Notes: a model not told the origin generated them from the sequence alone. Positions 1-9,650 are shown, counted from the first letter of the stretch. The stretch: 64,000 nucleotides of DNA from Sulfurospirillum deleyianum DSM 6946 (GCF_000024885.1 NC_013512.1:558001-622000); one strand, 5' to 3'. Made by a program: numbers and translations.

Positions 1-325
1 ACCCATCCACAAATCCTACCCCTAGCTCTTTGGCTTTGGCTTGATAAAAGGGTTGATCTAAGCTTTTGTAACGCTCTTTTAAATAAGGGAAAGGGCTATT
101 GCCTAAAGGATGGGTGTTGCCTGATTCATCTATGTGAAGGCTTGTATGATGATGGTGGATAATGCGTTCATGCGCACCAATAAAGAGAAAGCTGAAATTG
201 CCATCGTTATTATTGATGGCACTTTCAAATAAAAAACAGAGTTCCCCATCAAAATAGTTTTGCAATTTAGCAAAAATAGTGATGGGAGTGAGTTGGTCAA
301 AAAGGATTTTTCGAGCGTATAACAC
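1..325 (-). CDS. trpE: Anthranilate synthase component I, N-terminal part (runs off window)
   Basis: The reading frame is open from a GTG at 325 down to the window edge, giving about 108 residues. Segments such as FDQLTPITIF, LCFLFESAIN and FSFLFIGAHER resemble the N-terminal domain of TrpE, which makes anthranilate from chorismate in tryptophan synthesis. GTG is the earliest possible start: an in-frame TGA lies only three codons upstream, and the sequence AAGG sits directly before the GTG. The start falls 1 base beyond the stop of the SPOR gene, so the two are probably co-transcribed. The related PabB or a TrpE/PabB hybrid cannot be excluded because the catalytic C-terminal part is outside the window. 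Confidence 0.7.
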   Translation of the reverse strand, partial: MLYARKILFDQLTPITIFAKLQNYFDGELCFLFESAINNNDGNFSFLFIGAHERIIHHHHTSLHIDESGNTHPLGNSPFPYLKERYKSLDQPFYQAKAKELGVGFVDG

Positions 326-326
326 C

Positions 327-1052
327 TTATTTCACCCGATAAATAAATGCATTTTTGTTAAGATTCGCACGTATATTTTTAAGCGCATTGTCCGCTTCCG
401 CACTGTTGGCATATGGACCTACAAGTAGCTTGATCACTTTATTGCCATTGACAACGGTAGAATAGGCTTTACACTCATATCCTTTGGCTTTAAAATCAGC
501 TAATTGTTTTGCAGTTGGAGTCGTTGCGACGGCACCCACTTGAACATAAATGCCCGCACTGACTGCTCCGCCACTTGTAGAAGGCGTATCAATCTCTGTG
601 CTTCTTAGCATCGTTTGTGGTTTGCTCGCCTCTTTTTTAGCTTCTTCTTTTACCTTTTGGACAGGAAGTGTTGCAACAGCTGTTTCTGTTGTTGTTGAGG
701 TGCTGGTTTCTGGCGTATTTTTAGTCTCTTCTTGTTTTTGTGCCTCTTTTTCTTTGAGGGTTTTAATCATATCTTCAAAACTCTCTTTTTTAGGGTTTTC
801 TTCAATGATAGGCACTTGTTTAAAGAGCTGGTCATCTTTTGGAATTTGTGTCTCTTGGGTAGGCTCTGGGGGTAAAATCAATTTAGATGCCTCTTTATTT
901 GCATCTTTGTTAGCGACTTTCATACTAGCAAGGGCTACTAAAAAGACAAGAATCAAAAAAGCAACTAAAATCAAGATACGCTTTACTTTAAGGGTTTTGT
1001 TGTCCCCTTTTTCTAAAACAATATCGCTAAGTTCATTTCTATTTTCCATCAT
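327..1052 (-). CDS. SPOR domain inner-membrane protein
   Basis: A 241-residue bitopic protein. A short cytoplasmic N-terminus is followed by one membrane segment (about residues 24-44, ILILVAFLILVFLVAL). Next comes a long Lys/Glu/Thr-rich linker with low-complexity Thr/Glu runs (about 75-160). The C-terminal SPOR domain (about 165-241) contains YVQVGA and LLVGPY, the usual hallmarks. SPOR domains bind denuded septal peptidoglycan, so a role in division or cell-wall remodelling is inferred. It sits between the DUF1882 gene and trpE in a minus-strand operon. A SPOR protein follows DUF1882 at the matching place in C. jejuni as I recall. Confidence 0.88.
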   Translation of the reverse strand: MMENRNELSDIVLEKGDNKTLKVKRILILVAFLILVFLVALASMKVANKDANKEASKLILPPEPTQETQIPKDDQLFKQVPIIEENPKKESFEDMIKTLKEKEAQKQEETKNTPETSTSTTTETAVATLPVQKVKEEAKKEASKPQTMLRSTEIDTPSTSGGAVSAGIYVQVGAVATTPTAKQLADFKAKGYECKAYSTVVNGNKVIKLLVGPYANSAEADNALKNIRANLNKNAFIYRVK

Positions 1053-1102
1053 TTCTCCTTTGGAGTGATCATACTAAAAAGTTGTGTGATGCAAAGCAAG
1101 CT

Positions 1103-1645
1103 TTACATATGTTTTGACCATGAGGCACCGCGTTCTTTTTGGTAGAGCTCATAGGGCAATGCCAAAATATTAAACTCACGAGGAAGTTCTTGTGTGGGAA
1201 ACATACGCCATTCACGGGGAAGCTTTTGTGAAAGTTTTGCAGAGAGCATTTTAGCAATCTGGTATCCCTCTTGCAGGGTAGTATGCCCTTTATGAACATA
1301 CAAATGCAAATGCCCTTCCGTTTTACTTGTAAACGCCGTGAAATTGATGAACCCTTCTTCCCTAAGCAAAAGCTGTGCCCTATGCCAAAATCGTTCAGTA
1401 TTGCGTCCATTATAATCAAAAACAATATTTTCAACTTTATCAAAACGATTGATCAATGAGTGCGCAACGGTGATTTTACCGTCCAAATGGTCTTTAATAA
1501 TGCTGTTGCTTAAAGGTTGGTCAATACGCTCAAATTTGTCAAAAAAAACTCGACCTCCAAAATCAATTTTTTGGACAATGGCGTCTCGCTTTATCCAATA
1601 ATGGTCTGTAATCATTTTAATAAGAGAGACGTCCATTGTGTACAT
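1103..1645 (-). CDS. DUF1882 family protein
   Basis: A 180-residue soluble protein with no signal peptide or membrane segment. Its position directly after glyA and before a SPOR gene, and its N-terminus ([15 protein letters not shown]), match the Campylobacterota-restricted DUF1882 family. The molecular function is unknown. The start at 1645 is favoured over the Met three codons in because AAGG lies 6 bases upstream of the first ATG only. Only 9 bases separate it from the glyA stop, implying co-transcription. Confidence 0.75.
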   Translation of the reverse strand: MYTMDVSLIKMITDHYWIKRDAIVQKIDFGGRVFFDKFERIDQPLSNSIIKDHLDGKITVAHSLINRFDKVENIVFDYNGRNTERFWHRAQLLLREEGFINFTAFTSKTEGHLHLYVHKGHTTLQEGYQIAKMLSAKLSQKLPREWRMFPTQELPREFNILALPYELYQKERGASWSKHM

Positions 1646-1654
1646 TATTGAGCC

Positions 1655-2902
1655 TTAGTAGGTTGGTCTATCGTAAATGATGAAGTGACTAGCAAGTGCT
1701 TTCATCTCTGCTTTAATCGTTACATGTAACGCTTCATCATAAATATTATCCAATACATCAGCGATTTTATTTGCAATGATTTCGAACTCTTTTTCTTTCA
1801 TACCACGTGCGGTTAGGGCAGGTGCGCCAATTCTAACACCACTGGTAACAAAAGGACTTCTGGTTTCACCAGGTACGGTGTTTTTATTGACGGTGATACC
1901 TGCTCGGCCAAGAGCGGCATCGGCATCTTTACCACTAAACGCTTTGTTAAGGAAAGAGACAAGCACAAGATGGTTATCCGTTCCGCCACTAACGATATCG
2001 TATCCTCGTTTCATCAACACATCCGCTAAAACCTTTGCGTTGGCACGGACTTGTTTGGCATAAACTGTCCACTCAGGTTTTAAATTTTCAGCAAACCCAA
2101 CCGCTTTGGCTGCGATAACATGCACCAATGGACCACCCTGAATTCCTGGGAAAATAGCGCTGTTCACTTTTTTAGCTATCTCTTCATCGTTGGTTAGGAT
2201 AATACCACCACGAGGACCACGAAGTGTTTTATGGGTGGTTGATGTGACAATATGGCAGTGTGGAAATGGGCTTGGATGCTCTCCTGCTGCAACGAGTCCT
2301 GCGATATGTGCGATATCGGCAAAAAGATAAGCGCCTACTTCATCTGCGATTTCTCTAAATTTGGCAAAATCAAGCTCTCTTGGGTATGCACTGGCACCAC
2401 AAACAATCATTTTTGGTTTGACAATATGAGCGATTTCTCTGACTTTTTCGTAGTTAATACGACCATCTAGCTCCACGCCATAGAAAAAGCTTGAGTAAGT
2501 TTTTCCCGAACTACTGACTTTCGAGCCGTGGGTTAAGTGACCGCCGTGGCTTAAATCCATTCCTAAGATTTTATCGTAAGGATTGAGGAGCGCTTGGTAA
2601 ACACCTTGGTTGGCTTGACTTCCTGAATTCGGTTGGACATTGGCATAGGCACAACCAAAAAGTTGGCACACTCTATCTATGGCTAGTTGTTCAACCGCAT
2701 CCGCAAATTCACATCCACCATAGTAGCGTTTACCAGGGTATCCTTCCGCGTATTTGTTGGTGAAGACACTTCCCATGGCTTCCATGACCGCAGGATAGGT
2801 GAAGTTTTCACTGGCAATCATCTCAAGATGGTCACATTGACGCTCCAACTCTTTAACGGTTAGTTCATAAACAACAGGGTCAACAGTTTTTAAAATACTC
2901 AT
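1655..2902 (-). CDS. glyA: Serine hydroxymethyltransferase
   Basis: A 415-residue cytoplasmic PLP enzyme that interconverts serine and glycine while charging tetrahydrofolate with a one-carbon unit. The family signature around the Schiff-base lysine is present ([13 protein letters not shown], about residue 225), and so is the substrate/PLP region [11 protein letters not shown] near residue 90. Length matches the bacterial family exactly. It follows lysS after only 3 bases, so the two genes are translationally close. A copy of the TTACATGTAA palindrome lies near the 3' end, at 1720-1729. Confidence 0.98.
   Translation of the reverse strand: MSILKTVDPVVYELTVKELERQCDHLEMIASENFTYPAVMEAMGSVFTNKYAEGYPGKRYYGGCEFADAVEQLAIDRVCQLFGCAYANVQPNSGSQANQGVYQALLNPYDKILGMDLSHGGHLTHGSKVSSSGKTYSSFFYGVELDGRINYEKVREIAHIVKPKMIVCGASAYPRELDFAKFREIADEVGAYLFADIAHIAGLVAAGEHPSPFPHCHIVTSTTHKTLRGPRGGIILTNDEEIAKKVNSAIFPGIQGGPLVHVIAAKAVGFAENLKPEWTVYAKQVRANAKVLADVLMKRGYDIVSGGTDNHLVLVSFLNKAFSGKDADAALGRAGITVNKNTVPGETRSPFVTSGVRIGAPALTARGMKEKEFEIIANKIADVLDNIYDEALHVTIKAEMKALASHFIIYDRPTY
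1720..1729. repeat. Iterated palindrome TTACATGTAA (31 copies; first copy)
   Basis: Exact copies start at 1720, 4033, 9867, 10454, 17561, 17651, 18460, 19018, 19873, 23441, 23761, 24069, 24243, 32885, 36347, 36369, 41677, 42307, 44073, 49988, 50251, 50984, 54296, 54325, 55710, 56148, 60296, 60686, 60877, 61384 and 63322. Most extend to TTTACATGTAAA on one or both sides. A near copy (CTACATGTAA) lies at 37788. The element is neither clustered nor array-like, so it is not CRISPR. Confidence 0.95.
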
Positions 2903-2905
2903 TTT

Positions 2906-4426
2906 TCATTCCTCATCTTTTTGTGTTGGTTCATCCGCTTCATTGAGTGGTTTCATGGCAGGGAAAAGAATCACATCTTTAATCGATGCTTCATTGGTTA
3001 AAAGCATGGTTAAACGATCAATACCCATTCCTTGTCCCGCCGTTGGCGGTAAGCCATACCCAAGTGCGTGAACATAGTCTTCATCCATCTCATGCGCTTC
3101 GTCATCACCCGCATTCTTCGCTTGGAGTTGTTTCGCAAACCTCTCATATTGGTCAATCGGGTCATTGAGCTCATTAAATCCATTAGCAATTTCTCGCCCC
3201 GCAATAAAGAGCTCAAAACGCTCTGCAATATGTGGATTGCTCTCACTTCTTCGAGCCAACGGACTAATTTCAATAGGATAGTCAATAATAAACGTTGGAT
3301 CAATCAGTTTTTCTTCAACAAAAAGATCAAACAGCTCTTCATAGAGTTTGCCAAGACTGAGGTTACTTTCAACACTCAAACCTTTACTTTGAATGTAAGC
3401 AATAATCTTTTGGCAATCGTCTAAGATTTTATCAGGCACACCACCAATCTCACTAAGTGCGGCTCGAAAAGCAATTTTACGAAATGGTTTAGAAAAGTCG
3501 ATTTCAATATCACCATAAGGTAGTTTTTTAGGGAGTTTTAACTTTTTAAGGAGGACATCAAACATCTCTTCACTCAAGTGCATTAAATCGTGGTAATTAT
3601 GATACGCCCAATAAAACTCAATCATGGTAAATTCTGGATTGTGGGTTTGATCCATCCCCTCATTTCTAAAGTTACGATTAATTTCAAAAACAGCTTCAAA
3701 GCCACCGACCACTAAACGTTTGAGGTAAAGCTCAGGTGCAATGCGAAGGTATCTATCCACACCTAGTGCATTGTGATGGGTAACAAATGGTTTGGCGTTT
3801 GCTCCCCCTGCGATAGGATGCATCATTGGTGTTTCGACTTCAAGAAAATCTCTCTCTTCAAAGAAATGACGAATTTCACTAACGATTTTGCTTCTGATTT
3901 TAAATGTTTTTCGAACATCACTGTTCATAATCATATCAAGGTAGCGTTTTCGATACCGAAGTTCTTTATCTTGAAGACCATGAAACTTCTCTGGTAGAGG
4001 AATAATAGACTTTGTCGCAATATCAAGCGCTTTTACATGTAACGATAATTCACCTGTTTTAGTGACAAAAGGAAAACCTGAAACAGTGATAATATCACCG
4101 ACTTCAATCAGCTTTTTCGCCTCATCAAACCATGCTTCTCCTATGGATTCACGACTGAAATAAATTTGCAAAATGCCATGTTCATCTTCGATTTTAGCAA
4201 ACGCAGCTTTTCCCATATGGCGCAAAAATTTAATACGTCCAACAATAGTATTGTTTTTATTCTCATCGCGTTTGAGTTCACTCTCAATCACATAATCATA
4301 ACATTCTAAAAACTCTTTTGTGCTCGTGTCTTTAATAATATTATGTCGATAAGGGTTGTGTCCTAGAGATTGAAGTGCTTTACCTTTTTCAATCCGTTGT
4401 TGTTGGTATTGGTCTTGAAATATCAA
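2906..4426 (-). CDS. lysS: Lysyl-tRNA synthetase (class II)
   Basis: About 506 residues. An OB-fold anticodon-binding domain (residues ~60-160) precedes the class II catalytic domain, with motif 2 near [18 protein letters not shown] and motif 3 [10 protein letters not shown] near the C-terminus. I place the start at a TTG at 4426. AGAAGGA lies 7 bases upstream, and this start gives the usual N-terminus ([14 protein letters not shown]). An in-frame ATG at 4471 lies inside fur, lacks this spacing and adds an atypical 15-residue extension. The gene sits in the fur-lysS-glyA block conserved in Campylobacterota and contains a TTACATGTAA copy at 4033-4042. Confidence 0.95.
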   Translation of the reverse strand: MIFQDQYQQQRIEKGKALQSLGHNPYRHNIIKDTSTKEFLECYDYVIESELKRDENKNNTIVGRIKFLRHMGKAAFAKIEDEHGILQIYFSRESIGEAWFDEAKKLIEVGDIITVSGFPFVTKTGELSLHVKALDIATKSIIPLPEKFHGLQDKELRYRKRYLDMIMNSDVRKTFKIRSKIVSEIRHFFEERDFLEVETPMMHPIAGGANAKPFVTHHNALGVDRYLRIAPELYLKRLVVGGFEAVFEINRNFRNEGMDQTHNPEFTMIEFYWAYHNYHDLMHLSEEMFDVLLKKLKLPKKLPYGDIEIDFSKPFRKIAFRAALSEIGGVPDKILDDCQKIIAYIQSKGLSVESNLSLGKLYEELFDLFVEEKLIDPTFIIDYPIEISPLARRSESNPHIAERFELFIAGREIANGFNELNDPIDQYERFAKQLQAKNAGDDEAHEMDEDYVHALGYGLPPTAGQGMGIDRLTMLLTNEASIKDVILFPAMKPLNEADEPTQKDEE

Positions 4427-4449
4427 AATAGTATCCTTCTTGTGAGGGG

Positions 4450-4920
4450 TTAATGTTTTTCTTTCGCACACTTTTCACACAATCCACGCAGTTGCATCAG
4501 ATGGCTTGTGATATGAAAATTATGTGCTTTGGCAATATCCAGCTGTAATTGCTCAATTTTATCGTTTTGGAATTCGATGATAAGCCCACAGCTTTTACAA
4601 ATCATATGGTCATGATGTGGCTTATTGGCTAGTTCAAATTTCTTTCCCGCAACACCAAATGAGATGGATGTGACCATAAGGGACTCTTCTAAAAGGTTTA
4701 GCGTACGATAAACGGTTGCAATGCCAATATTGAGTTCGGGATATTTGGTTTTAAGATAAATATAAAGATCTTCTGGTGTAAAGTGCTCGTTTTGTTCATA
4801 GAGTGTTTTGAGAATCACTTCACGTTGTTTGGTAAATTTCAGTTTATTCTCTTTCAGTAACTCTTTAAAAGTGGAAAGCAAAGATGCATACTCAAGGTTT
4901 TCAAAGGTATCATTAATCAT
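4450..4920 (-). CDS. fur: Ferric uptake regulator Fur
   Basis: A 156-residue metal-dependent repressor. The N-terminal winged helix (about 20-95) holds the conserved [14 protein letters not shown] recognition region. The hinge and dimerisation domain contains the HHDHMIC metal-binding motif and CxxC pairs (CKSC, CEKC) for structural zinc. The Fur position rather than PerR/Zur is supported by the cvpA-fur-lysS synteny; specificity itself cannot be read from sequence. The ATG at 4920 overlaps the end of cvpA by 8 bases. Confidence 0.92.
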   Translation of the reverse strand: MINDTFENLEYASLLSTFKELLKENKLKFTKQREVILKTLYEQNEHFTPEDLYIYLKTKYPELNIGIATVYRTLNLLEESLMVTSISFGVAGKKFELANKPHHDHMICKSCGLIIEFQNDKIEQLQLDIAKAHNFHITSHLMQLRGLCEKCAKEKH

Positions 4921-5467
4921 TGGGTTTTCCTTCTGAAGAGGTGTTGTTTTCTTTAGCTTGAATGCTTTCTAACATCGTATGGGTATCTAGTTTTACAATA
5001 GCTTTTCCTGTTTCTAAAAAGAGGGGGAACATCATGCTTTGTTGGACATAAGGCTCAATACGAGATTTAACAAACTCAATGTTGTTAAGAGCTACAGAGA
5101 GTGCTGAAAAAACTAAAAAGATTTTCATACTTCCTACGGCAAATCCTAAAAGTTTGTCAATAATACCAAGACCACTTAAATTGATAATATGTGAAAGAAG
5201 ATAACCCAACAAAAGAGCACTGATCCAAAAAAGAATTAACACAGCGATAAAACCAAAAAGGTAGAGGGATGCTTTGTTTCCGAATGCGAAAAGGTGTGCG
5301 TGGATGAGTTCTCCTGCTTCAGAGGCATACCGTGATGCAAAAAAGATACCACCAATAATTCCTAAAAGACCAAAAACTTCTTTGATAAAGCCATTGATAA
5401 TACCTTTGATTCCGAGAATAAGTACCAAAGCTAATGCAATAAGATCAAACATTACAACATGTGTCAT
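4913..5467 (-). CDS. CvpA family membrane protein
   Basis: A 184-residue protein with four predicted membrane segments (about 8-28, 30-50, 65-90 and 100-125) and the family's N-terminal pattern [16 protein letters not shown]. CvpA proteins were first linked to colicin V production and later to envelope stress tolerance; the mechanism is unclear. GGAG lies about 9 bases before the ATG, which overlaps the stop of the upstream GGDEF gene by 1 base (TAATG). It is followed by fur, as in C. jejuni by my recollection. Confidence 0.88.
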   Translation of the reverse strand: MTHVVMFDLIALALVLILGIKGIINGFIKEVFGLLGIIGGIFFASRYASEAGELIHAHLFAFGNKASLYLFGFIAVLILFWISALLLGYLLSHIINLSGLGIIDKLLGFAVGSMKIFLVFSALSVALNNIEFVKSRIEPYVQQSMMFPLFLETGKAIVKLDTHTMLESIQAKENNTSSEGKPND

Positions 5468-6414
5468 TAAAACGCACTCCTAAAACAATTTTTACCACTT
5501 TTTTTTGCTTCATACAGTGCCTTATCAGCTTTGTCTAGTATTTCATCTACGCTCATGTTTTGTCTATGGGAACAAATACCTGCACTGAGGGTCAGATGAA
5601 TATCATGATTTTTGTAAAGCAGTTTACTATCACTGGTCTCTTTTAAAATACGGTCGATAATTTTAATGGCTTCATCAAGGGATGTTCGATTTAAAATGAC
5701 AACAAACTCTTCCCCTCCATAACGATAAATACGCGTACCACGTCTCAGTGAGTTTTGAATGAGTTTTGAGAGAAAAATGAGTGTTTTATCTCCTGCAATA
5801 TGTCCAAACGCGTCGTTGATACTCTTAAAATCATCCGCATCAAACATGACAAGGTGCATATCAAGGTCTTTCTCTTTTCCAAAACTTAAAACTTCTTCAA
5901 GGTCTTTAACCAAAACTCTTCGATTGTGTGTTTTTGTCAATGGATCAATATTGGATTCACGCTCCAACCTCTCCACTTCAAGTTTTAATTTGGCAATCGT
6001 TTCATCAGCGACTTGAAGTTCTTGAAAAATTTTAGTTTGGAAATTATCAAATGCTTGAAGCACATAGTTTGTATCGATGCTGTTATACCCTTTTTTAATA
6101 GCATCAATATCGACAGCAGTTTCATCGGAAATAAATTTTAAAGTATCATTGGTTTTGACAAACTCTTCCAAGCCTTTTTTGACCAATCCAAAGCATGTTT
6201 CACTCACCATCTCTTCTTGAGAGGCGTTAGAAAAGAGATAACTGTGTTTTTTGGGGAGATCCAAAATCTCATCGTTACCATTTTTTTCTAATGTTTCAAT
6301 GAACATGTCATGGTAATACTTAGGATAAGGAGGAATCTCTAAGGTATGTAATTTTTGAAATGTCTCTCCAGCAATTTGAAAAATAAGTGTTGAAATATGA
6401 TTATTATTGTTCAT
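5467..6414 (-). CDS. GGDEF diguanylate cyclase
   Basis: 315 residues. The C-terminal GGDEF domain (about 155-315) has an intact active-site loop GGEEF in RYGGEEFVVIL, preceded by the usual DxLTxxxNRR entry (DPLTKTHNRR). It should therefore make cyclic di-GMP. No I-site RxxD precedes the active loop at the usual distance (TRIYR occupies it). The N-terminal ~150 residues are helical with no recognisable sensor and end in a short coiled coil. There are no membrane segments, so it is cytoplasmic. It has its own promoter-like TATAAT upstream and reads into cvpA-fur-lysS. Confidence 0.92.
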   Translation of the reverse strand: MNNNNHISTLIFQIAGETFQKLHTLEIPPYPKYYHDMFIETLEKNGNDEILDLPKKHSYLFSNASQEEMVSETCFGLVKKGLEEFVKTNDTLKFISDETAVDIDAIKKGYNSIDTNYVLQAFDNFQTKIFQELQVADETIAKLKLEVERLERESNIDPLTKTHNRRVLVKDLEEVLSFGKEKDLDMHLVMFDADDFKSINDAFGHIAGDKTLIFLSKLIQNSLRRGTRIYRYGGEEFVVILNRTSLDEAIKIIDRILKETSDSKLLYKNHDIHLTLSAGICSHRQNMSVDEILDKADKALYEAKKSGKNCFRSAF

Positions 6415-6447
6415 GGTACCCTAATTTAGACAAATTAATTTTGTTCG

Positions 6448-6453
6448 ATTATA
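6448..6453 (-). promoter_or_regulatory. Promoter -10 for the GGDEF-cvpA-fur-lysS run
   Basis: On the minus strand a perfect TATAAT lies about 34 bases upstream of the GGDEF start, in the 87-base gap after the PilT-type gene. Campylobacterota sigma-70 promoters rely mainly on the -10 box, so no -35 was sought. Confidence 0.55.
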
Positions 6454-6501
6454 GCTTGAAGAAGCTGTAATCTTTGTAAAATAGTTTGATTATGCAAGAA
6501 T

Positions 6502-7569
6502 TTAAATGCCCATATTGTTTAAAAGTTCTTGAGGTTGGGTCGAATAACGAATCGCATCTTCTTTGGTAATAAAGTTGGCTCGAAGATGTTTCATCATTGC
6601 TTGTGTCTGCGTAATCATGCCTGTTTTTTGTTGGTTGAGTTGCATTTGTGAATAGATTTGGTGCATTTTATTTTCACGGATAAGGTTCGCAATAGGCGCA
6701 TTATTGATCATAATTTCGTGAATAGCCACCCTTCCTCCGCCAATACGAGGGAGGAGACTTTGTGAAATAACAGCATATAATGAGGATGCTAGCATATTTC
6801 TCACTTGTACCTGTTCTGCACCTTCAAAACTATCGACGATACGATTAATCGTTTGAACAGCAGAGTTTGTATGCAATGTTCCTAGTACCAAGTGACCTGT
6901 TTCAGCTGCGGTAATAGCGGTACTAATCGTTTCTTGATCACGCATTTCCCCTACAAGGATGACATCGGGGTCTTCACGTAAAGAAAATTTAAGTGCACGT
7001 GCAAAGCTTTTGGTATCATCCCCCACATTGCGGTGGGAAAAGAGAGCTTTTTTGTTATTGTGAATAAATTCGACAGGATCTTCGATGGTAATAACGTGAC
7101 GATGTTCATAAAGGTTGATTTCATTCAGGAGGGCAGCTAGGGTCGTTGACTTTCCGCTACCTGTTGGCCCAGTAACTAAGATAAGTCCTTTTTCTCTTTT
7201 AACAACATCTTTAAAAACAATAGGCGCATTGAGTTCATCTAACGAGGGAATTTCTATGGGGATAATTCTAAATGCCGCAGCTAATTCGCCTCCCATCGTA
7301 TAGTAATAATTCGCACGAAAACGTCCAATATCTGGGAACATAATGGCAAAGTCGAGTTCTTTTTCTTCTTCAAGTTTCTTTTTTTGTTTATCGGTAATGA
7401 GGGTATAGCAAATTTCTTCGATGATATTACCATCAAGTTTTTCCATATCAAGAGGAACTAGTTTCCCATCGATACGAATTTGAGGTTCACTACGGCTGAC
7501 CAGATGTAAATCAGATGCTTTATACGCAACAACATTTTTCAATAATGCCTTAATGTTAATTGATGCCAT
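6502..7569 (-). CDS. PilT-type retraction/secretion ATPase
   Basis: A 355-residue cytoplasmic hexameric ATPase of the type II/IV secretion superfamily, PilT branch. It has an N-terminal PAS-like domain (1-100), Walker A GPTGSGKST (about 138-146), an Asp box (HVITIEDPVEF), Walker B (DVILVGEMRD) and a His box (GHLVLGTLHTN). AIHEIM near residue 285 is the PilT-type AIRNLI-region equivalent. It would power pilus retraction or DNA uptake, but no pilin or PilB/C genes are nearby, so its partner machine is unknown. It lies between gatC and the GGDEF gene. Confidence 0.88.
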   Translation of the reverse strand: MASINIKALLKNVVAYKASDLHLVSRSEPQIRIDGKLVPLDMEKLDGNIIEEICYTLITDKQKKKLEEEKELDFAIMFPDIGRFRANYYYTMGGELAAAFRIIPIEIPSLDELNAPIVFKDVVKREKGLILVTGPTGSGKSTTLAALLNEINLYEHRHVITIEDPVEFIHNNKKALFSHRNVGDDTKSFARALKFSLREDPDVILVGEMRDQETISTAITAAETGHLVLGTLHTNSAVQTINRIVDSFEGAEQVQVRNMLASSLYAVISQSLLPRIGGGRVAIHEIMINNAPIANLIRENKMHQIYSQMQLNQQKTGMITQTQAMMKHLRANFITKEDAIRYSTQPQELLNNMGI

Positions 7570-7598
7570 AGATTCCTCTTTTTTAGCTAGTTTGATAC

Positions 7599-7889
7599 TT
7601 ACTCAATAATTTTTGGAACGACAAAAAAACCATTTTCACTCTGTGGGGCATGCTGTAAAATTGTTTTCACAATGTTGGAATTTAAAGCAGGAACATCTTC
7701 TCGAAACGGTGTTCCTCCCTGAAGCGTTGTAAAGGTTGCTTCTTCGCCTTGAAGATCGAGTTCATTGAGATTTTCAACAAAATTTACAATTTCACTGAGT
7801 TGTTGAATCACGCCTTCTCTTTTTTCGTCACTAATACGTAGTGAAGAGAGCTTTTCGAGTTTTGTCAGTAAGGTGTTATTAATTTTCAT
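7599..7889 (-). CDS. gatC: Asp/Glu-tRNA amidotransferase subunit C
   Basis: A 96-residue small subunit of the GatCAB complex, which converts misacylated Glu-tRNA(Gln) and Asp-tRNA(Asn) to the glutaminyl and asparaginyl forms. The family pattern is present: N-terminal LxKLExLSxLxIsdEE-like helix, LNELDLQGEE in the middle and the conserved FREDVP near residue 60. It is the first gene of the long minus-strand run, and a TATAAT lies 33 bases upstream. Confidence 0.93.
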   Translation of the reverse strand: MKINNTLLTKLEKLSSLRISDEKREGVIQQLSEIVNFVENLNELDLQGEEATFTTLQGGTPFREDVPALNSNIVKTILQHAPQSENGFFVVPKIIE

Positions 7890-7921
7890 TCGTAAAAAGC
7901 CTTAAGTTATTTTAAAGAGGC

Positions 7922-7927
7922 ATTATA
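7922..7927 (-). promoter_or_regulatory. Promoter -10 for gatC
   Basis: TATAAT on the minus strand (GCTATAATGCC), 33 bases before the gatC ATG, in the divergent gap with the YfgM-like gene. Confidence 0.6.
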
Positions 7928-7971
7928 GCAAATTCTCTATTGTGAGATACTGAAATACGAATCTGCAAACA

Positions 7972-7977
7972 TATAAT
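7972..7977 (+). promoter_or_regulatory. Promoter -10 for the YfgM-like operon
   Basis: TATAAT on the plus strand in the divergent gap. A start site about 7 bases on would give a leader of roughly 55 bases before the TTG at 8040. Confidence 0.5.
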
Positions 7978-8039
7978 CTTTTTATATTTCTTGTGATAAA
8001 CTTTTGGAAGATTATAAAAATTCGTAGTAAGGAAACCGT

Positions 8040-8621
8040 TTGGGACTTAAAGAAAATATTCAAGTGGTTAAAGAAGAGATGAGTACAGAAGAGCAATTTC
8101 TTGAGGGAATCATCAAGGGAGAGCGTTTCTTTAAGCGTAATAAAAAATATATTCTTTCGGCAGTGGTACTCGCATTTCTTGGTATTGGAGCATATGGTAT
8201 CAATGACATGATTGTTTCACAGCAACTTAAAGCTTCCAATGAAGCCTACGCACTTCTTTTAAAGGATGCTAATAATACAGCAGCTAAAGAGGTATTGCAG
8301 CAAAAAAATCCAAAGTTATATACGCTTTTTCTTTTTGAACAAGCTCTTTTTCAAGGAGATAAAGCGACACTTGTTCAGGTGGCTTCGTCGAAAGAAGATG
8401 CTATTTTACACGATATCGCTTTGTATCAATTATCGCAACTTGATGCGAATGCTACTGAAAAAGGAGCATTGATGGGTGGGATGATTTTGCTTCAGGAAGG
8501 TTATACGCTTTTAAAAGAGGGAAAAGTTGATGAGGCGAGGTTGAAGTTTGCACAAATTGATGTGAATTCACCTTTAAAACAGATTGCAAAAAATTTAGAA
8601 CACTATCAAGGTTTGAAATAA
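8040..8621 (+). CDS. YfgM-like single-pass membrane TPR protein
   Basis: 193 residues. A cytoplasmic N-terminus is followed by one membrane segment (about 37-57, YILSAVVLAFLGIGAYGI) and a helical periplasmic domain with TPR-like helix pairs (60-193). The TTG start is supported by AAGGA 6 bases upstream. Topology and size resemble YfgM of gamma-proteobacteria, an ancillary SecYEG/periplasmic chaperone factor. The next gene, as in the yfgM-bamB arrangement of E. coli, is a propeller-like lipoprotein. The family link is inferred from architecture and context, not from clear sequence identity. Confidence 0.6.
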   Translation: MGLKENIQVVKEEMSTEEQFLEGIIKGERFFKRNKKYILSAVVLAFLGIGAYGINDMIVSQQLKASNEAYALLLKDANNTAAKEVLQQKNPKLYTLFLFEQALFQGDKATLVQVASSKEDAILHDIALYQLSQLDANATEKGALMGGMILLQEGYTLLKEGKVDEARLKFAQIDVNSPLKQIAKNLEHYQGLK

Positions 8622-9631
8622 TGAAATACGCAAAAATTGTTTTTTCACTTTTGGCTTTAGCATTTATCGTAAGTGGTTGTGGTACCAAACGTCAATATTT
8701 TGAGCCTGAAACGCTTTCTGGAAAATTGAGTTATGATGGTTCTTTGCCTGCGTCTATTGTGGATACCGTAAGGGATGGTGCAACTTTAGAAAATGGTCAA
8801 GTTGTCACGAAAAAAGGACTCTCATCGGTTATTTTACCTAAAGATTATGTCTATTATGGCGAAAATAATGGACGTTATATTGCTGCATCAAAATGTGGAG
8901 CTTTGGTGATTGTCGATGAGAAAAAAAATACGCTTTTCCAAAAAGCGTGTGATATTTCTATCGCCTCAGCTGCTTTGAAAGGCAATTTATTAGCGCTTGT
9001 TTTAGCTTCGAACGAACTGGTCTTAGTTGATATTAACGAAGGTAAAGAGGTTATGCACCTTTCGCAAGAAAATGTGTATGCGTTAGATTCACGGATCGCA
9101 GCACCTCATTTTTTAGGGGATCTTATTATTTTCCCCACATTAGATGGAAAATTGGTGATTGTGGACGAAGTGACAAAAAAACCGATTCGTGATGTTGTGG
9201 TTAGTAATGAAAAGTTTTTTGGTAATGTCATCTATCTTCAGGTCTTAGGTGATCGTTTAGTGGCTGCAACCAAAAGTAAAGTCGTTTCTATTAGTCCTCG
9301 TTCAATTAACTTTTTAGAAGCAGATGTCAGGGATGTGATTGTATTAAAAAATCGTATTTTTGTTTTCACCAAAGATGGTAAAGTCATGTTAACAGATGCA
9401 GATCTTAAAGTGCTCAAAGATAGAAAATTTACTTTTGCGACATTTGCAGGAACAATTTATGGTGATTTCATTTATATGATTGAGAAGGGTGGATATGTGA
9501 TAGCAACGGATATAGATTTAATCTCTACCAATGTTTATAAACTGCCTGATGAGATTGAAAGTTATCTGTTTACAACAGAAGATACGCTTTACTACGAAAA
9601 TCACTTTTTTAAACTCAATCGAAAACCCTAA
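8621..9631 (+). CDS. Beta-propeller-like lipoprotein, possible BamB counterpart
   Basis: 336 residues. The signal peptide ends in a lipobox (IVSGC, Cys about residue 20), so the mature protein is lipid-anchored. The rest is built of repeated beta-rich units with the pattern GK-hydrophobic-hydrophobic-x-D (for example DGKLVIVDEVTKK and DGKVMLTDADLK), typical of PQQ/WD-like propellers. BamB of the outer-membrane beta-barrel assembly machine is such a lipoprotein. The overlap of 1 base with the upstream YfgM-like gene (TAATG) supports the comparison. The assignment is inference; C. jejuni has an unassigned lipoprotein at the corresponding place as I recall. Confidence 0.6.
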   Translation: MKYAKIVFSLLALAFIVSGCGTKRQYFEPETLSGKLSYDGSLPASIVDTVRDGATLENGQVVTKKGLSSVILPKDYVYYGENNGRYIAASKCGALVIVDEKKNTLFQKACDISIASAALKGNLLALVLASNELVLVDINEGKEVMHLSQENVYALDSRIAAPHFLGDLIIFPTLDGKLVIVDEVTKKPIRDVVVSNEKFFGNVIYLQVLGDRLVAATKSKVVSISPRSINFLEADVRDVIVLKNRIFVFTKDGKVMLTDADLKVLKDRKFTFATFAGTIYGDFIYMIEKGGYVIATDIDLISTNVYKLPDEIESYLFTTEDTLYYENHFFKLNRKP

Positions 9632-9650
9632 TCGTTAGTCTAGTGTTATC

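Noticed and set aside
550-1068. A 172-codon plus-strand frame opposite the SPOR gene
   Set aside because: Its Ser/Val/Phe-rich sequence mirrors the low-complexity linker of the SPOR protein, whose domain motifs are clear.
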